Source of the DNA: Prostheceraeus crozeri
Lineage: Eukaryota > Platyhelminthes > Polycladida > Euryleptidae
Assembly: GCA_907163375.1 (NCBI GenBank)
Contig: CAJQUW010008996.1
Coordinates: forward strand, 5,001 to 69,000
Direction of reading: 5' to 3'
Length of the DNA: 64,000 bases
Shown one piece after another: positions 37,866-45,829 of the stretch; position 1 is the first letter of the stretch, and every line of letters starts with the position of its first letter. Position numbers and translations under genes: made by a program. The notes beneath the pieces were generated by a model that was given only the letters and a program-made list of their open reading frames with translations, was not told the origin of the DNA and did no database searches.

Positions 37866-39190
37866 AAATATTTCAGCAAAAGACCCCGATATAGGACTTC
37901 CCATTGCCAGGCCGTCGCACTGTATGTACTGCTTGTTGTTGAAAGCGAAGTTCACGTTCGTTGATACAGCAAGGAGGATTATTTCTGGGCCATCATGAAA
38001 AGCAATTACTGTCATCTTTCCCGAATTTGAAATTCTACGCCCGCTATGTTGACGACGTGTATGTACTTTGTCGGAGTCATCAAGAAGCAAATAATTTTGT
38101 CGATGCAGCTAATCGAATGCATCCCAACGTTACATTTAATCGTGAATCTGGTGACAGTTTTCTGGATGTGAGGATTATACACGAGGATGGCCAATATTTG
38201 ACTTCTGGGTACAGAAAACACTCATTTACTGGTCTCTACACTCAGTACTCTTCTTTTTGTCCTAGAATGTACTAAGTCAATTTAGTACGCACATTATACT
38301 ATCGTGCACGACGCCTTTGCTCACCAAAGTTTTTACAGGAAGAAGAGGGCCATCTTGAGAATATCTTAATCAAGAATGGATATCCCAAATGGTTTATCAA
38401 AAAACATTCTACCGACATGAATAAAGTTGTCTATGAAACAGTTCGGAAAAAGCCGATTATGGTATGTATGCCGTATTATGAACCTCAAAGCAGTGTTTTG
38501 GCTCAACAATTGTCTAAAGTGGTGAACAAGACCTATTTCCATCTCAAGACGTTTGTGACATTTTACACCAAACGCTTAGGTCCTGTCGCACCGAAGGATC
38601 CTGTGCCGCTTCCCTTCCAGAACACTCTTGTCTATGAATTTAGTTGCGCTTGCGGCGCAAGCTACATAGGGAAGTTGCAGAGGGCTCTTCAAGAACGGTT
38701 GAAAGATCACATCCCAAAATGGCTAGCGCAGAGTTCAAGCAGACCAAGATCGTCGAAACTGCCAGCATCCAGCTTCAACAGACACTTGCAGTTATGCCAC
38801 CATCGAACATTAGCCTCAATCAACGATTTCAAATGTTTAAAAAAGTGCAGCAGTTCGTTTGATTTGTATGTAACTGAAGGACTGGCCATCAAGTGGTTCA
38901 AACCAGTGTTGTGTGTCCAAAAAGATTTTGTATTTCCAAGTACTTGTCTATAGCTTATTTTCTTCCTTTTCCTTCCATTATCTTATTCTTTGACTTAATT
39001 TTTTGGTTTAATGTGTCATTAAACAAGAACTGAAGATTCCTATTTCACACATTACATGACGTCGTCACCAAGCTTTCTATGTCAGATCTCTGTTCGCAAT
39101 ATCTGTTTAACTATCAGGTCAATTTTCGCATTCCCGTGTACATACTTTAAAGAACGGGCGAAGCACCGTATCACAACCACTATTGTTTTT
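37866..39190 (+). mobile_element. Penelope-like element, 5'-truncated with inverted 5' segment
   Basis: From about 37990 the plus strand encodes the RT core end (NLKFYARYVDDVYVLC), HSFTGLYTQYSSF, the YYRARRLCSPKFLQEE region and a C-terminal GIY-YIG endonuclease. Just before it, 37866 to about 37985 encodes on the minus strand the preceding RT block (FAFNNKQYIQCDGLAMGSP, then FAEIFM). In a normal element these two blocks are adjacent and on one strand, so the 5' piece is inverted. It sits inside a diverged array unit and replaces about 245 bp of it. The 3' end lies near 39190, where unit sequence resumes. The copy is partial and cannot be active alone. Confidence 0.85.
38417..38953 (+). pseudogene. 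Penelope-like RT C-terminus with GIY-YIG endonuclease domain
   Basis: The 178-codon frame begins inside the element's long ORF. Residues 50-120 hold the GIY-YIG nuclease: NTLVYEFSCACGASYIGKLQ, RALQERLKDHIP, with the two Tyr-containing strands, the catalytic Arg in the helix and a downstream His. A small Cys/His set (CACG and the later HLQLCHH) fits the zinc-linked linker seen in Penelope elements. The nuclease would cut the target DNA for priming. The same frame recurs at 63334-63870 with very few changes. Only the C-terminal part of the protein is present here. Confidence 0.8.
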
Positions 39191-39830
39191 AATTTCTTAC
39201 ACAAATATTTGAGCATTGTCAATAACATTTTCACAGCTAATGAAGGTTTCTGTAACAATTCAAGTGAACAATGACATGATTCTTAATGAGCTGTAACCTA
39301 GCTACTGCACATCCGCGCAACTATGAAGATAACTCCATTCAGAAGCATGCACTGTAAATCCAATGCTACCAAACCGATTACATGCTTGTTACCAAATGCT
39401 CTATTTCTCCTCATTTGGTAGCATTGCTGCTGTCTGGTAGCAATACTACTAAACCTGTATGGTGCCGACCAGATGCTTGTTCTTCATCTAGTCGCAGAAA
39501 TATGTTAAAGCATAGAGTAGAGAAAGTACTTGTACATGTAATTTTCATAAAATTATATCATGAATGACAACAAATTTCTATCAAATGTGAAGTGGAAATC
39601 AATGCTATCGATAGTTGCTTATCCCATTGTCGTCTGAGTTCTCCATTATCGATATCAATTTCGTCTGAATTCAAGTTCTGTTTTTTTGATGCCATGTGGT
39701 ATTACTACATCTTTCTCTCCCTTAACAATTGTCTCGTTTTTATCAATTATTCGCAATAAAGACAAAGGTTTTATCCATTTATTGTGATACATTCCGAATG
39801 CAATCTTTCAAATGGTGATGTGTATTTTAG
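39191..39830. repeat. Diverged array-unit segment (right part)
   Basis: The unit resumes at acacaaatatttgagc and continues to gtgatgtgtattt. From 39350 it matches 34860-35330 closely, including the gtctggtagcaatactacta block that is absent from units 1-9. It is the same diverged unit type that forms the right edge of the main array. Confidence 0.8.
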
Positions 39831-39835
39831 TAATG

Positions 39836-40160
39836 GGCAAAAGACCGTTCCAGGACACCATAAAATTCAAAAAAATAGTATCTTTAAAAACGACACAAAT
39901 TCATGAATTTAGACCCTTTTTCAGGTTTTTATGACCTAAATACATGAATTTAGTCCATTCAAAAAGTACCATTTTTTCAAAAAATGGTATTTTTAAAAAC
40001 GACATAAATTCATGAATTTGAACCCTTTTTCAGGTTATGAAGACCTAAATTCATAAATTTGGGTGTTTTTAAAAATACCCAATTTTTCAAATTTTTCAAA
40101 ATCTCAAAATTTGAGAATTACAATTTTCACCCTTGAAATCATGACCGTTCCAGGACACCG
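39836..40160. repeat. AT-rich repeat bounded by 17-bp direct repeats
   Basis: The word gaccgttccaggacacc occurs at 39843-39859 and again at 40143-40159. Between them an AT-rich text repeats about every 106 bp, with acgacataaattcatgaatt and cccttttt words near 39890 and 39995, and contains small inverted repeats such as ttcatgaa. It directly precedes the Polinton. It may be a small non-autonomous element or a decayed terminal piece. Confidence 0.5.
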
Positions 40161-40168
40161 AAAAAAAA

Positions 40169-41727
40169 AGGTGTCGTGCACGATAGTAGTAAGGAAGTGA
40201 CAAACACCAGATAGCGCAAGATGGCCGCCATCGCTGAGTCCCCCCCCCTCTGGCACGGCAGAGTGTCGTGGTCGGCCGCCGTTGTGCTTCGGGTCTGAGT
40301 CCCCCCCCCCCTCTGGAACGATAGAGTGTCGTGGTGGACTTGGGCGACCGCCAGGATTAGTCTTGAGGCTATAGTGTGTGATGTTTTTGGTGCAATCTGA
40401 TGAATGTTGGGTTGTAAAATGGGTTGTTTCGAGTGGAAGGAGTGGTCGGATGAGAAAACGGAGGTCGGATTCGTGTTCAGCGTGAAATTCTGCATCGGTA
40501 GGGTGAGTTTCAAGTCAATCGGAGAGAAAAAATTTTCGCTGACGTCCCCCCCCCCTCTGGACAGCTCGCTTCGATTTTGGCTTCCAGTGGACGGATTTTG
40601 TCGTGCGATAGCTCGTTTGAAAGCTAAGAGTGAGACAAATTCAGTGAAAGAATCGGCTTGTTCCTATCTGTCTTCGTTCAAAAGTTAGAGCGGTTACAAG
40701 ATTTTAGGTCGGAGCTCGCTTACCTGAAAAAATCCTAAGTGTCAGAGTGACTTTGTATGGGTAAAATTTTGAAAATTTTCCAAAGTGTGGAATTTCGACC
40801 TGGGACCGTCACCAAAACATTTTTCATCAAATTCTGAAATTTCACTGACGTCCCCCCCCCTCTGGACAGCTTGCTTCGATTTTGGCTTCCAGTGGACGGA
40901 TTTTGTCGTGCGATAGCTCGTTTGAAAGCTAAGAGTGAGACAAATTCAGTGAAAGAATCGGCTTGTTCCTATCTGTCTTCGTTCAAAAGTTAGAGCTGTT
41001 ACAAGATTTTAGGTCGGAGCTCGCTTACCTGAAAAAATCCTAAGTGTCAGAGTGACTTTGTATGGGTAAAATTTTGAAAATTTTCCAAAGTGTGGAATTT
41101 CGACCTGGGACCGTCACCAAAACATTTTTCATCAAATTCTGAAATTTCACTGACGTCCCCCCCCTCTGGACAGCTTGCTTCGATTTTGGCTTCTAGTGGA
41201 CGGATTTTGTCGTGCGATAGCTCGTTTGAAAGCTAAGAGTGAGACAAATTCAGTGAAAGAATCGGCTTGTTCCTATATGTCTTCGTTCAAAAGTTAGAGC
41301 GGTTACAAGATTTTAGGTCGGAGCTCGCTTACCTGAAAAAATCCTAAGTGTCAGAGTGACTTTGTATGGGTAAAATTTTGAAAATTTTCCAAAGTGTGGA
41401 ATTTCGACCTGGGACCGTCACCAAAACATTTTTCATCAAATTCTGAAATTTCACTGACGTCCCCCCCCCTCTGGACAGCTTGCTTCGATTTTGGCTTCCA
41501 GTGGACGGATTTTGTCGTGCGATAGCTCGTTTGAAAGCTAAGAGTGAGACAAATTCAGTGAAAGAATCGGCTTGTTCCTATCTGTCTTCGTTCAGATGTG
41601 AGACACCATTTAAGATTTTGGGACATTGGCGAAAAACGACAGAGTTAGAATTTGGGACGTTTTGGGCTGTAGCACCAAAACGAAGCATCGGACGGGTAAA
41701 CGGATTTCAGATTTGGAATCAGCGTGA
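40169..41727 (+). repeat. Polinton left TIR (about 1.56 kb)
   Basis: The outer part (aggtgtcgtgcacgatagtag and the following roughly 370 bp) and the inner part (to about 41727) match the inverse of 62125-63233. Two C-runs with tctgg follow within the first 150 bp. The arm is longer than its partner because it has two extra 305-bp units, while lacking one about 163-bp unit found on the right. Confidence 0.88.
40541..41594 (+). repeat. 305-bp tandem unit inside the left TIR (three full, one partial)
   Basis: Units begin at the word gacgtcccc at 40541, 40847, 41152 and 41456, giving periods of 306, 305 and 304 bp that vary in the length of a C-run. The last copy is cut after about 140 bp. Short open frames read across the copies (for example at 41480-41848) but repeat with the unit and are not genes. 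The right TIR carries the same unit at about 62395 and 62699 in inverse orientation. Confidence 0.9.
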
Positions 41728-42748
41728 AATTCTTTATCTGTATGGTAAGTTTCATGTCAATCGGAGAGTTTCAAGTCAATCGGCGAGAAAAATTTTCAAC
41801 ATTTTTCGGAAAAACGACAGAGTTAGAATTTTTGCGATGGCTGCCTAATGTAGAGCCAAAACGAAGCATCGGATGGGAAAACGGAGGCCAGATTCGGATT
41901 CAGCGTCAAATTCTACATGGAAATGGTGTATTTTCAGCTCAATCGGAGCACTAGAACCGGAGATAGACGGGATTTTTAGTGTTTGGATGATGGGTGTTAC
42001 GTCATCAGCTGATCGCCACACACTATATAAGCTGGGAACCGAGAGAGACTTGTCATTAAGACGAGAGATTGTCAACGGTAAGTCGTCTCTCTGAGCTCCG
42101 ATGATAGCTTCGGACATTCCAAATCCCGAGTTTCTGTAAGAAACCGACTTAGAAAATTTCATTGCTGATATCAGCTAAGGCGTCAGACTTAGAGGTTAGC
42201 CAGGAGATGGCCTTCGTCTCCAGGCCATAAAAGACTCCAAAACTTTAAAGGCTTGTAACTTTGCTTCTACAAGTCCGTTTGACTTGATTCAAAAAAGGTT
42301 CGGTCGCTATTGACCTGCCCTAAGTGATAAACTACTTATAAAATTTCATAAGTAGTGCTGAAAAATTGAAAAATTTAAATTCGCTATTTTTGGCAATTTT
42401 CGGGGATTTCAAACCTTCTGAATTCAACTAAGACATTTATAAAGTTGTCAGAGGCGAGCTTCGGCTCGAGACTTGCTTCCTGAAGTAAATAACTCCGCCG
42501 GTTTTCATGTCAAAATCGGGGTCCGAATACCAACACAGTGATATGACGCACGCTCTGTCCGCGGGAGGTTGGATTTGAGGGCCGAGGCCTTGGAGTCGGG
42601 ATAAGATCCCCTCTGAGTAATGCCTGTAACGGATTCATCAGCCTAGCTTGTCTATCCTCAAGTATTGAATGACATATTAGTTGTATTTTTAAAATGATTG
42701 TCAATGTTACTTGTCAGTAATTCTATTTTATCTTTCCTTCTACAGAAT
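41728..42748 (+). promoter_or_regulatory. Polinton left promoter region with TATA and a 668-bp leader intron
   Basis: After the TIR, a TATA box (cactatataagc, core 42024-42030) is followed about 47 bp later by a good splice donor, CAACG|GTAAGT, at 42077/42078. A pyrimidine-rich acceptor, ccttctacag, ends at 42745, three bases before the ATG of the next gene. The simplest reading is a short non-coding first exon (about 42052-42077) and a 668-bp intron. No gene is seen within the intron. Confidence 0.6.
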
Positions 42749-43882
42749 ATGGGAGGCAACTCAAAATTTCTGTTTAAAAAATGCTCTTGTGGTGAAGTGA
42801 AATATAAGAACTTGAATAAATATAAGAATACGCCTCACATTCATGTTGAGAAAGGTGTTGTTTCCGGCTGTACACATTGCCAAAAGTTTTTAAGAGGCAA
42901 GCAGCACGAAAAATTTTATGAGAGGCATCAGAACTGTCCAGTTGTGAAGTTCGCAAATTATACAACTTCGGACATAGGCAAAATCATAGCCCCCTATTTT
43001 GAATTGGTCGATTTGGATCAAGAACTGCAGAATGCAATTGCAGATATCATAAATCCTCCTGTTCCGACTACAGGAAATGAAGAATTGCAGAATGCAATAA
43101 TAGCCGATCCTCCTGTTCCGACTACAGGAAATGAAGAATTACAGAATGTAATAACAGCCGATCCTGCTGTTCCGACTACAGGAAATGATCTAAGCAGTGA
43201 TTCAGACACCTCAGACGAGTCCGACTCTAAGGAGGTTGTAGTGCCCGTTAAAGGAATAGCGAGGCCAATCAGCCAATCTTCCCCGAAAAAATTGAAGGGG
43301 ATTAAAGCCCAAACTTTAGCCTGGAATAAGGACGATCAGGCTGCCAAAGTTAGCCAGGAGTTTGCGCTCAATAAATTGAAAGATGAGCTGAGTCGCTTTA
43401 GAAACGAATGCGAGACTTTGAGAGGTGAAAATTTTAACCTGAAAGCTCAAGTCCAGGAAATCAAGAACCTCAAAACGCAGGTCATAAATTTGGAGGCTTT
43501 TCGGGATAGGGCACTGCAAAGTGAAAAGCGAGTTGAAGAGCAGGCAGCAAATATTAAAAATTTAAAATCACAAGAAGGGGTGCTTAAGCTCAAGATTGAG
43601 CAACTAAAAATGAAAATGGCTGAGAACGAGCAGCACAAGGAGAGCAGAACAACACTCCACCTACCAATTATCAACAGCAGGATTGTTGATGACATTCTGC
43701 TGCAAAGTGAGGATGTCGACAGCACGTTCGAATGCTACGAGGGAGCAATGGCGGAGATGCGCTGTATCCATGTCTCCATCAAGCATGATGGCAACATCAA
43801 AGAATTGCGCCACCGGAAGCGAAAACTGCCGGCCAAGTACTTGCCTGAGCCACCACCATCGAAGGGGTCACGAACCGGCTAA
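42749..43882 (+). CDS. Unknown Polinton protein with Cys/His cluster, triple repeat and coiled coil
   Basis: I place the start at the ATG right after the leader acceptor (42749), giving 377 residues. Residues 8-60 hold a Cys/His cluster (CSCG, GCTHCQKF, then HEKFYERHQNC) that could bind zinc. Residues 90-150 contain three imperfect 18-20-residue repeats ending in PPVPTTGNE, PPVPTTGNE and PAVPTTGND. An acidic Ser/Asp stretch follows (DSDTSDESDS). Residues 205-310 form a long predicted coiled coil (KLKDELSRFRNECETLRGEN and on). The C-terminus is basic (LRHRKRKLPAKY). The protein is not recognised. A zinc cluster, acidic patch, coiled coil and basic tail would suit a nuclear or scaffold role, but this is inference. 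A further 62-bp intron-like stretch (43895-43956) lies just after the stop. Confidence 0.65.
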   Translation: MGGNSKFLFKKCSCGEVKYKNLNKYKNTPHIHVEKGVVSGCTHCQKFLRGKQHEKFYERHQNCPVVKFANYTTSDIGKIIAPYFELVDLDQELQNAIADIINPPVPTTGNEELQNAIIADPPVPTTGNEELQNVITADPAVPTTGNDLSSDSDTSDESDSKEVVVPVKGIARPISQSSPKKLKGIKAQTLAWNKDDQAAKVSQEFALNKLKDELSRFRNECETLRGENFNLKAQVQEIKNLKTQVINLEAFRDRALQSEKRVEEQAANIKNLKSQEGVLKLKIEQLKMKMAENEQHKESRTTLHLPIINSRIVDDILLQSEDVDSTFECYEGAMAEMRCIHVSIKHDGNIKELRHRKRKLPAKYLPEPPPSKGSRTG

Positions 43883-43963
43883 ATTTCTCTTATGGTAAGT
43901 TAATATCATCTCTATCACTTGAATATATTTTCATCTATTTTTCCTTCTATTTTCAGATACGAC

Positions 43964-44101
43964 GAGAACGAACCATCGGCTCTCTTAAGGGCCACCATGT
44001 TGCAAGACATGATAGAACCTTCTCGCGGTTTGCCCTGGGCAGTCTTTAGACTGGCGAATACTATCATTAAGTTGAATCTGCTATCAGTCAACTTGAACGT
44101 T
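43964..44101 (+). repeat. 138-bp direct repeat, copy 1
   Basis: The text from gagaacgaaccatcggctct to caacttgaacgtt recurs at 44440-44577 with about seven differences. Both copies keep an open frame with LPWAVF and LANTIIKLNLLSVNLNV. It begins just after a splice acceptor at 43956. Confidence 0.85.
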
Positions 44102-44117
44102 ACATCACATTAGAGGG

Positions 44118-44127
44118 GTATATAAAC
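44118..44127 (+). promoter_or_regulatory. TATA box before the 88-residue gene
   Basis: The word gtatataaac lies about 31-40 bases upstream of the ATG at 44158, with a CATTT-rich leader between. The distance implies a very short 5' UTR. Confidence 0.6.
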
Positions 44128-44157
44128 CACTACCTCTCATTTCATTTCATTTCAATC

Positions 44158-44424
44158 ATGGAGACGCCAAACGCTGCAGTCAACTCTCCTCGCGGACCGC
44201 AGTTAAGACCGCGAAAGTTATTTGATGAATTTGCTAGAATAGAGGAGCAAGACAGAGTTCACAACAATCTTGCTCAGATTGGCAATCCGATGACAGCAAC
44301 TGCTGTCAATCCAACGGAATGGCGCTACATTCCACTTTTTAGTCATGTGCCAGTTAGTGTGGAAGTCGACAGTGCTACCAAAGAGAGAGTCAAAGACTCT
44401 CTCAGCAGAATTGGTAGGGTGTAA
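44158..44424 (+). CDS. Small unknown Polinton protein (88 residues)
   Basis: The frame starts with METPNAAVNSP, has a basic stretch (GPQLRPRKLFDEF), a charged helix-like part (ARIEEQDRVHNNLAQI) and a Val-rich middle (FSHVPVSVEVDSATKERVK). It is supported by a TATA box 31-40 bases upstream. It ends close to a GTAGGGTGTAAG donor-like word, so it may be a first coding exon. It lies between the two copies of the 138-bp direct repeat. No family is recognised. Confidence 0.45.
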   Translation: METPNAAVNSPRGPQLRPRKLFDEFARIEEQDRVHNNLAQIGNPMTATAVNPTEWRYIPLFSHVPVSVEVDSATKERVKDSLSRIGRV

Positions 44425-44439
44425 GATGACGTTACTCCC

Positions 44440-44577
44440 GAGAACGAACCATCGGCTCTCTTAAGGGCCACCATGGGGCAAGACATGATAGAACCTCCAC
44501 GCGGTTTGCCCTGGGCAGTCTTCGGACTGGCGAATACTATCATTAAGTTGAATCTGCTATCAGTCAACTTGAACGTT
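44440..44577 (+). repeat. 138-bp direct repeat, copy 2
   Basis: This is the partner of 43964-44101. It forms the first half of an 88-codon plus-strand frame (44473-44739). Confidence 0.85.
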
Positions 44578-44739
44578 GCAAATGAAGTTCGGTGTAATAC
44601 TACCTTTCGATGGGCGTTCCTGTATAGGACGGCGGTGAAACCCGTAGCTATGTATACCGCAAGGGACATTCGGCAATGGTCAATCTTGTTAAACCTCTCT
44701 GCGTCATGTTTGCAAGTGATTGCCTCTGTCTCAACGTAG
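44473..44739 (+). CDS. Possible small Polinton protein (88 codons), strand uncertain
   Basis: The plus-strand frame reads MGQDMIEPPRGLPWAVFG and continues with TIIKLNLLSVNLNV and RTAVKPVAMYTARDIRQW. A competing open frame of 142 codons lies on the minus strand over 44343-44771 and also looks protein-like (HRTSFATFKLTDSRFNLMIV). I cannot decide which, if either, is translated. The first 35 codons are shared with copy 1 of the direct repeat. Confidence 0.3.
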   Translation: MGQDMIEPPRGLPWAVFGLANTIIKLNLLSVNLNVANEVRCNTTFRWAFLYRTAVKPVAMYTARDIRQWSILLNLSASCLQVIASVST

Positions 44740-44777
44740 TATGCATTCGCGCCAGGGCGACATTTAGCCAACTGTCG

Positions 44778-45167
44778 AAGGTTACCTTATAAACTATCCA
44801 TTGCATACGTTATGAGAACCATGAGTTCTACCTACCTCTATCAATGAGATGAATTGATGAATGGAATGAAATGGGAGGACACTCACGCGCCACACGCAAC
44901 ATAACACACTTCTCTCTTCCGTAGTCTAACAAGCTCTTTACACATGGATCGCAGTCGATTGCTATCCCAGAATCATGTAAGCTATCTTAATTTTATTTAA
45001 CACTATTTCATCTACCATCATCAGCCATATGAAGTGTCATAAGATTTACAAGTTAGACTAAGCGTGCTACTATTTCCAAATGAAAAAGTATACATGGTTA
45101 AATTATTCACTAAAACCCCATTCAATAAGTCAGTATGAAAGCAAAGATAATACGAAATAAACATTTA
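44778..45167. other. Short intergenic stretch within the Polinton
   Basis: No gene was seen. A short start-like exon (ATG at 44945, then a GTAAGC donor at about 44980) may exist on the plus strand. The right end holds the poly(A) signal of the minus-strand gene that follows. Confidence 0.3.
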
Positions 45168-45617
45168 TTATGGCATGTATTTCAAAAGGTCTTCATCGTC
45201 AATATCGTCCAAGAGTCTGACTTCACATAGATAACAAAAACAGTTCAGTTGCTTTAATCGTTCTTCCACTGCGAGCCTCACTTTATCAATATACTCCCAC
45301 TCTGCCATAGTTCGTGGCTGGGAGTTAGGGGTGTACCACTCCCATAATTGGTGGAGGAATTTCGTGCTGGTGATCTCCATCACATCGTCAGTATCGTACT
45401 GGAGATACTTCCACCTCACGCCTGTTAAGTCGGGACACTCCTTCTCACATACACTCTCCTCTTCCTCATCGGCTGGTAATGATAACTTCCTGATATTGTC
45501 CAGTTGGTACACCTTCTCTACCTTCGCCTTTCTTGGAGCGTTTGGTGTAACGAGCGCCTTTGGTGTTGAGCATGGAGAAGAGAATTTTGTGTTTGGTGTT
45601 GTCGGAGGGCTTGTCAT
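45168..45617 (-). CDS. Unknown acidic Polinton protein (149 residues)
   Basis: The N-terminus is Thr-, Pro- and Ser-rich with TP motifs (TSPPTTPNTKFSSPCSTPK). An acidic run follows (PADEEEESVCEKE). The C-terminal half is helical-looking and ends in CFCYLCEVRLLDDIDDEDLL, where a Cys cluster could bind metal. Its stop codon overlaps an AATAAA poly(A) signal (text ccataataaatg on the minus strand). The gene is divergent from the DNA polymerase gene, with about 210 bp between the two start codons, and likely shares its promoter region. The function is unknown. The TP-rich N-terminus could be a phosphorylation target. Confidence 0.6.
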   Translation of the reverse strand: MTSPPTTPNTKFSSPCSTPKALVTPNAPRKAKVEKVYQLDNIRKLSLPADEEEESVCEKECPDLTGVRWKYLQYDTDDVMEITSTKFLHQLWEWYTPNSQPRTMAEWEYIDKVRLAVEERLKQLNCFCYLCEVRLLDDIDDEDLLKYMP

Positions 45618-45673
45618 GTTGACTGTGAATAATGACTTTGAAATGTTTTCTAATTCTTAAGTATCAACAAGCA

Positions 45674-45829
45674 ACCAATCAGAATGAACATCCAATGAAT
45701 GATGAATATGAAAGTATATAAGCAAAGTGACATTCATGTCATTTCATTTAATCTGTGAATCATACAAGTGACGAACGCACGATCTCTCTCTTTGACTATT
45801 ATTCTGTCTGATCATATTTCATTAAAATG
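45674..45829 (+). promoter_or_regulatory. DNA polymerase promoter: two CCAAT boxes, TATA, conserved leader, ATG at a splice donor
   Basis: CCAAT occurs at 45674-45678 and 45692-45696. A TATA box (gtatataagc) lies at 45714-45723. A leader follows with the word acaagtgacgaacgcac (45764-45780) and a TC-rich tract, then AAAATG|GTAAGT with the donor at 45830. The same order and similar words occur in inverse orientation at the right end of the element (61958-62115). The core TATATA is nearly symmetric, so the region may also serve the divergent minus-strand gene. Confidence 0.7.

Noticed and set aside
40404-41848. Open frames of 90-120 codons in the Polinton TIR
   Set aside because: They repeat with the 305-bp unit, start inside it and appear again inverted at 62109-62994. 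Periodicity explains them without coding.
44343-44771. 142-codon minus-strand frame as a definite gene
   Set aside because: It overlaps the TATA-driven 88-residue gene and a competing plus-strand frame, and lacks its own promoter or poly(A) signal.
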